Shown piece by piece: positions 5,942 to 7,230 of a stretch of DNA of 7,230 nucleotides. How positions within the stretch are numbered: position 1 is the stretch's first letter; each line of letters starts with the position of its first letter. The stretch spans positions 1 through 7,230 of the forward strand of contig CAYGSA010000086.1 of the NCBI GenBank assembly GCA_964352375.1. The letters are read 5' to 3'. The notes beneath the pieces were generated by a model. It saw only the letters and a program-made list of their open reading frames with translations. It did not search any database and was not told where the DNA came from. A program made the position numbers and the translations under genes. This DNA is from UBA1672 sp964352375. Lineage in GTDB: Bacteria > Pseudomonadota > Alphaproteobacteria > Micavibrionales > Micavibrionaceae.

Positions 5942-6853
5942 ATGGGTATGAAACACCTTCTTGGCATTGATGAGCTGTCTGCGGATCAGATACAGGATAT
6001 CTTAAACCGTGCGGAGTATTATGAACGCGCGATGCATAACGGGCGTTGGGACAAAGACGTGCTGGCGGATAAAATGGTTTTGACGCTGTTTTTTGAGAGC
6101 TCGACGCGCACTCTCACCTCTTTTGATATCGCCGCGAAACGCCTTGGGGCGCATGTTGTGAATTGGAATGCGAATGTGAGTTCGCTGAGTAAGGATGAGA
6201 GTTTTTCCGACACGATTGATACGCTCGCGGCGATGGAGCCTGATTGCATCGTGATCCGCCACAGTGAATATGGCGCGCCGGGATTTGTAGCCAAACGCGT
6301 GGATTGCGCGGTTGTGAATGCGGGCGATAGCTGGCGGCAGCACCCGACGCAGGCTTTGCTTGATGCGCTGACGATTGTGCAAAAGAAAGAGCGCCTGGAG
6401 GGATTGACCGTGGCAATTTGCGGGGACGTAGCACACAGCCGCGTTGCAAATTCGAATGCGCAGCTCTTGACCAAGATGGGCGCGAAGGTGCGTTTTGTCG
6501 CGCCGCAGATGTTGATGCCGCAAAAAATGCCAGCTGAGGGGATAGATTGTTTTGAAGACCTTGAAGAGGGCATTAAAGACGCGGATGTTGTGATGATGCT
6601 GCGTATCCAAAAGGAGCGCATGGATCGTGGCTCTATCCCTAGTGAAGCGGCCTATTTCAACAATCACGGCTTAACGTTTGAGCGTTTGAAACATGCCAAG
6701 CCTGATGCGCTTGTGATGCATCCGGGGCCGATGAATCGCGGCGTTGAAATTGCCGATGACGTCGCCGATGATGCGCGCGCCATGATGAAGCGGCAGGTTG
6801 CGAACGGTATACCCACGCGTATGGCGGTGCTGGATATGGTTATGGGTGGATAG
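5942..6853 (+). CDS. pyrB: Aspartate carbamoyltransferase catalytic subunit
   Basis: The enzyme joins carbamoyl phosphate and L-aspartate to give N-carbamoyl-aspartate, the first committed step of pyrimidine synthesis, in the cytoplasm. The 303-residue length is normal. The carbamoyl phosphate loop 'FFESSTRT' lies at 50-57; 'NAGDSWRQHPTQALLD' at about 141-156 holds the second substrate-binding motif; and 'HPGPMNRGVEI' near 275-285 is the conserved C-terminal active-site loop. The position after STRT, usually Arg in this family (STRTR), is Leu 58. The start at 5942 is chosen because the protein then begins just before the usual 'KHLLGIDELS' opening; a longer reading from TTG at 5888 overlaps the peptidase gene and adds an unrelated N-terminus, and ATG 5948 is also possible. 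No regulatory pyrI and no pyrC are adjacent. It lies between the prepilin peptidase and plsY in a compact unit. Confidence 0.97.
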   Translation: MGMKHLLGIDELSADQIQDILNRAEYYERAMHNGRWDKDVLADKMVLTLFFESSTRTLTSFDIAAKRLGAHVVNWNANVSSLSKDESFSDTIDTLAAMEPDCIVIRHSEYGAPGFVAKRVDCAVVNAGDSWRQHPTQALLDALTIVQKKERLEGLTVAICGDVAHSRVANSNAQLLTKMGAKVRFVAPQMLMPQKMPAEGIDCFEDLEEGIKDADVVMMLRIQKERMDRGSIPSEAAYFNNHGLTFERLKHAKPDALVMHPGPMNRGVEIADDVADDARAMMKRQVANGIPTRMAVLDMVMGG

Positions 6854-6854
6854 C

Positions 6855-7230
6855 ATGAATGGTTTTGGTAGTGATGCAGCAATCGTGTGTTCGGTCACTA
6901 GTTTACCCGAGATCTTTTTCGCATACCTTTTGGGTTCCATTCCGTTTGGATTAGTTCTAACAAAAATTTATCTAAAAAAAGACATTCGCAATGAAGGTTC
7001 AGGAAACACTGGCGCAACAAATGTTTTAAGGGCGGGAAATAAATTACTTGCGGTTTTTACTCTTGCTTTAGATGCTTTAAAGGCGATTGTCGTTATTCTT
7101 TATTTCACAAGCGTTAGTACTAAGATGTGTGACTATGAAACTTCAGCACTTTTTATTGGTGCTTTTGCAATAATCGGTCACTGCTTCCCTATTTGGCTCA
7201 AGTTCAAAGGTGGGAAAGGTGTTGCTACGG
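6855..7230 (+). CDS. plsY: Glycerol-3-phosphate acyltransferase PlsY, N-terminal part (runs off the window)
   Basis: This membrane enzyme transfers an acyl group from acyl-phosphate to glycerol 3-phosphate, the first step of phospholipid synthesis. The 125 codons in the window read through to the right edge without a stop. They show the first transmembrane motif 'AYLLGSIPFG' at 23-32, the phosphate-loop motif 'GSGNTGATNVLRAG' at 48-61, 'GHCFPIW' at 108-114 and 'KFKGGKGVAT' at 116-125, the three conserved cytoplasmic or active-site regions of PlsY. The N-terminus is about a dozen residues longer than in many homologues, so a later start is conceivable. ATG 6855 follows the pyrB stop after one base, with a weak GGTGGA at 6845-6850, so translation is probably coupled to pyrB. 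Its codons are visibly more AT-rich than those of pyrB. Confidence 0.95.
   Translation, partial: MNGFGSDAAIVCSVTSLPEIFFAYLLGSIPFGLVLTKIYLKKDIRNEGSGNTGATNVLRAGNKLLAVFTLALDALKAIVVILYFTSVSTKMCDYETSALFIGAFAIIGHCFPIWLKFKGGKGVAT

Noticed and set aside
6002..6667. Long minus-strand reading frames (221, 200 and 111 codons) opposite pyrB
   Set aside because: They are fully antisense to a well-supported enzyme gene, have no recognisable domain, and are rich in Arg, His and Ser as expected for mirrored codons.

Overview
The window looks like chromosomal DNA from a Gram-negative bacterium, most likely an alphaproteobacterium of moderate GC content. The evidence is an outer-membrane secretin lipoprotein, a pyrB gene directly followed by plsY (a neighbourhood known from alphaproteobacteria, where pyrC often lies between them), and an alphaproteobacterial-looking short prepilin peptidase. 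The species cannot be named from the sequence. No rRNA, tRNA, CRISPR array, insertion sequence or phage gene was seen.

Two transcription units diverge from an AT-rich spacer at about 5323-5417. Leftward (minus strand) runs a four-gene unit for a type IV pilus / type II secretion-like machine: a stand-alone CheY-like receiver (4939-5322), a secretin lipoprotein of the PilN/BfpB type (3485-4897), a secreted protein with three tandem ASH / choice-of-anchor-D-like beta-sandwich domains and a small C-terminal beta domain (1784-3331), and a GspE/PilB-type assembly ATPase with all core motifs and a tetra-cysteine site (59-1762). The order secretin, periplasmic protein, ATPase resembles type IVb pilus operons (pilN-pilO-pilP-pilQ), but the periplasmic slot holds an unusual ASH-repeat protein. 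The inner-membrane platform (GspF/PilR-like) and the pilins are not in the window and would be expected further left.

Rightward (plus strand) runs a compact unit: a prepilin peptidase catalytic domain without the usual N-terminal methyltransferase region (5418-5924), pyrB for aspartate carbamoyltransferase (5942-6853), and the first 125 codons of plsY, glycerol-3-phosphate acyltransferase (6855 to the window end). The peptidase would process the pilins of the divergent system, while pyrB and plsY are housekeeping genes for pyrimidine and phospholipid synthesis. A pilus maturation gene thus appears to be co-transcribed with core metabolism.

The most interesting element is the ASH-repeat protein in the pilus operon, together with the single-domain response regulator at its head. 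Smaller signals are an (AT)6 tract in the divergent promoter, a perfect DnaA-box 9-mer beside a TATAAT hexamer in the 153-bp gap between secretin and ASH-repeat gene, and possible leader hairpins.
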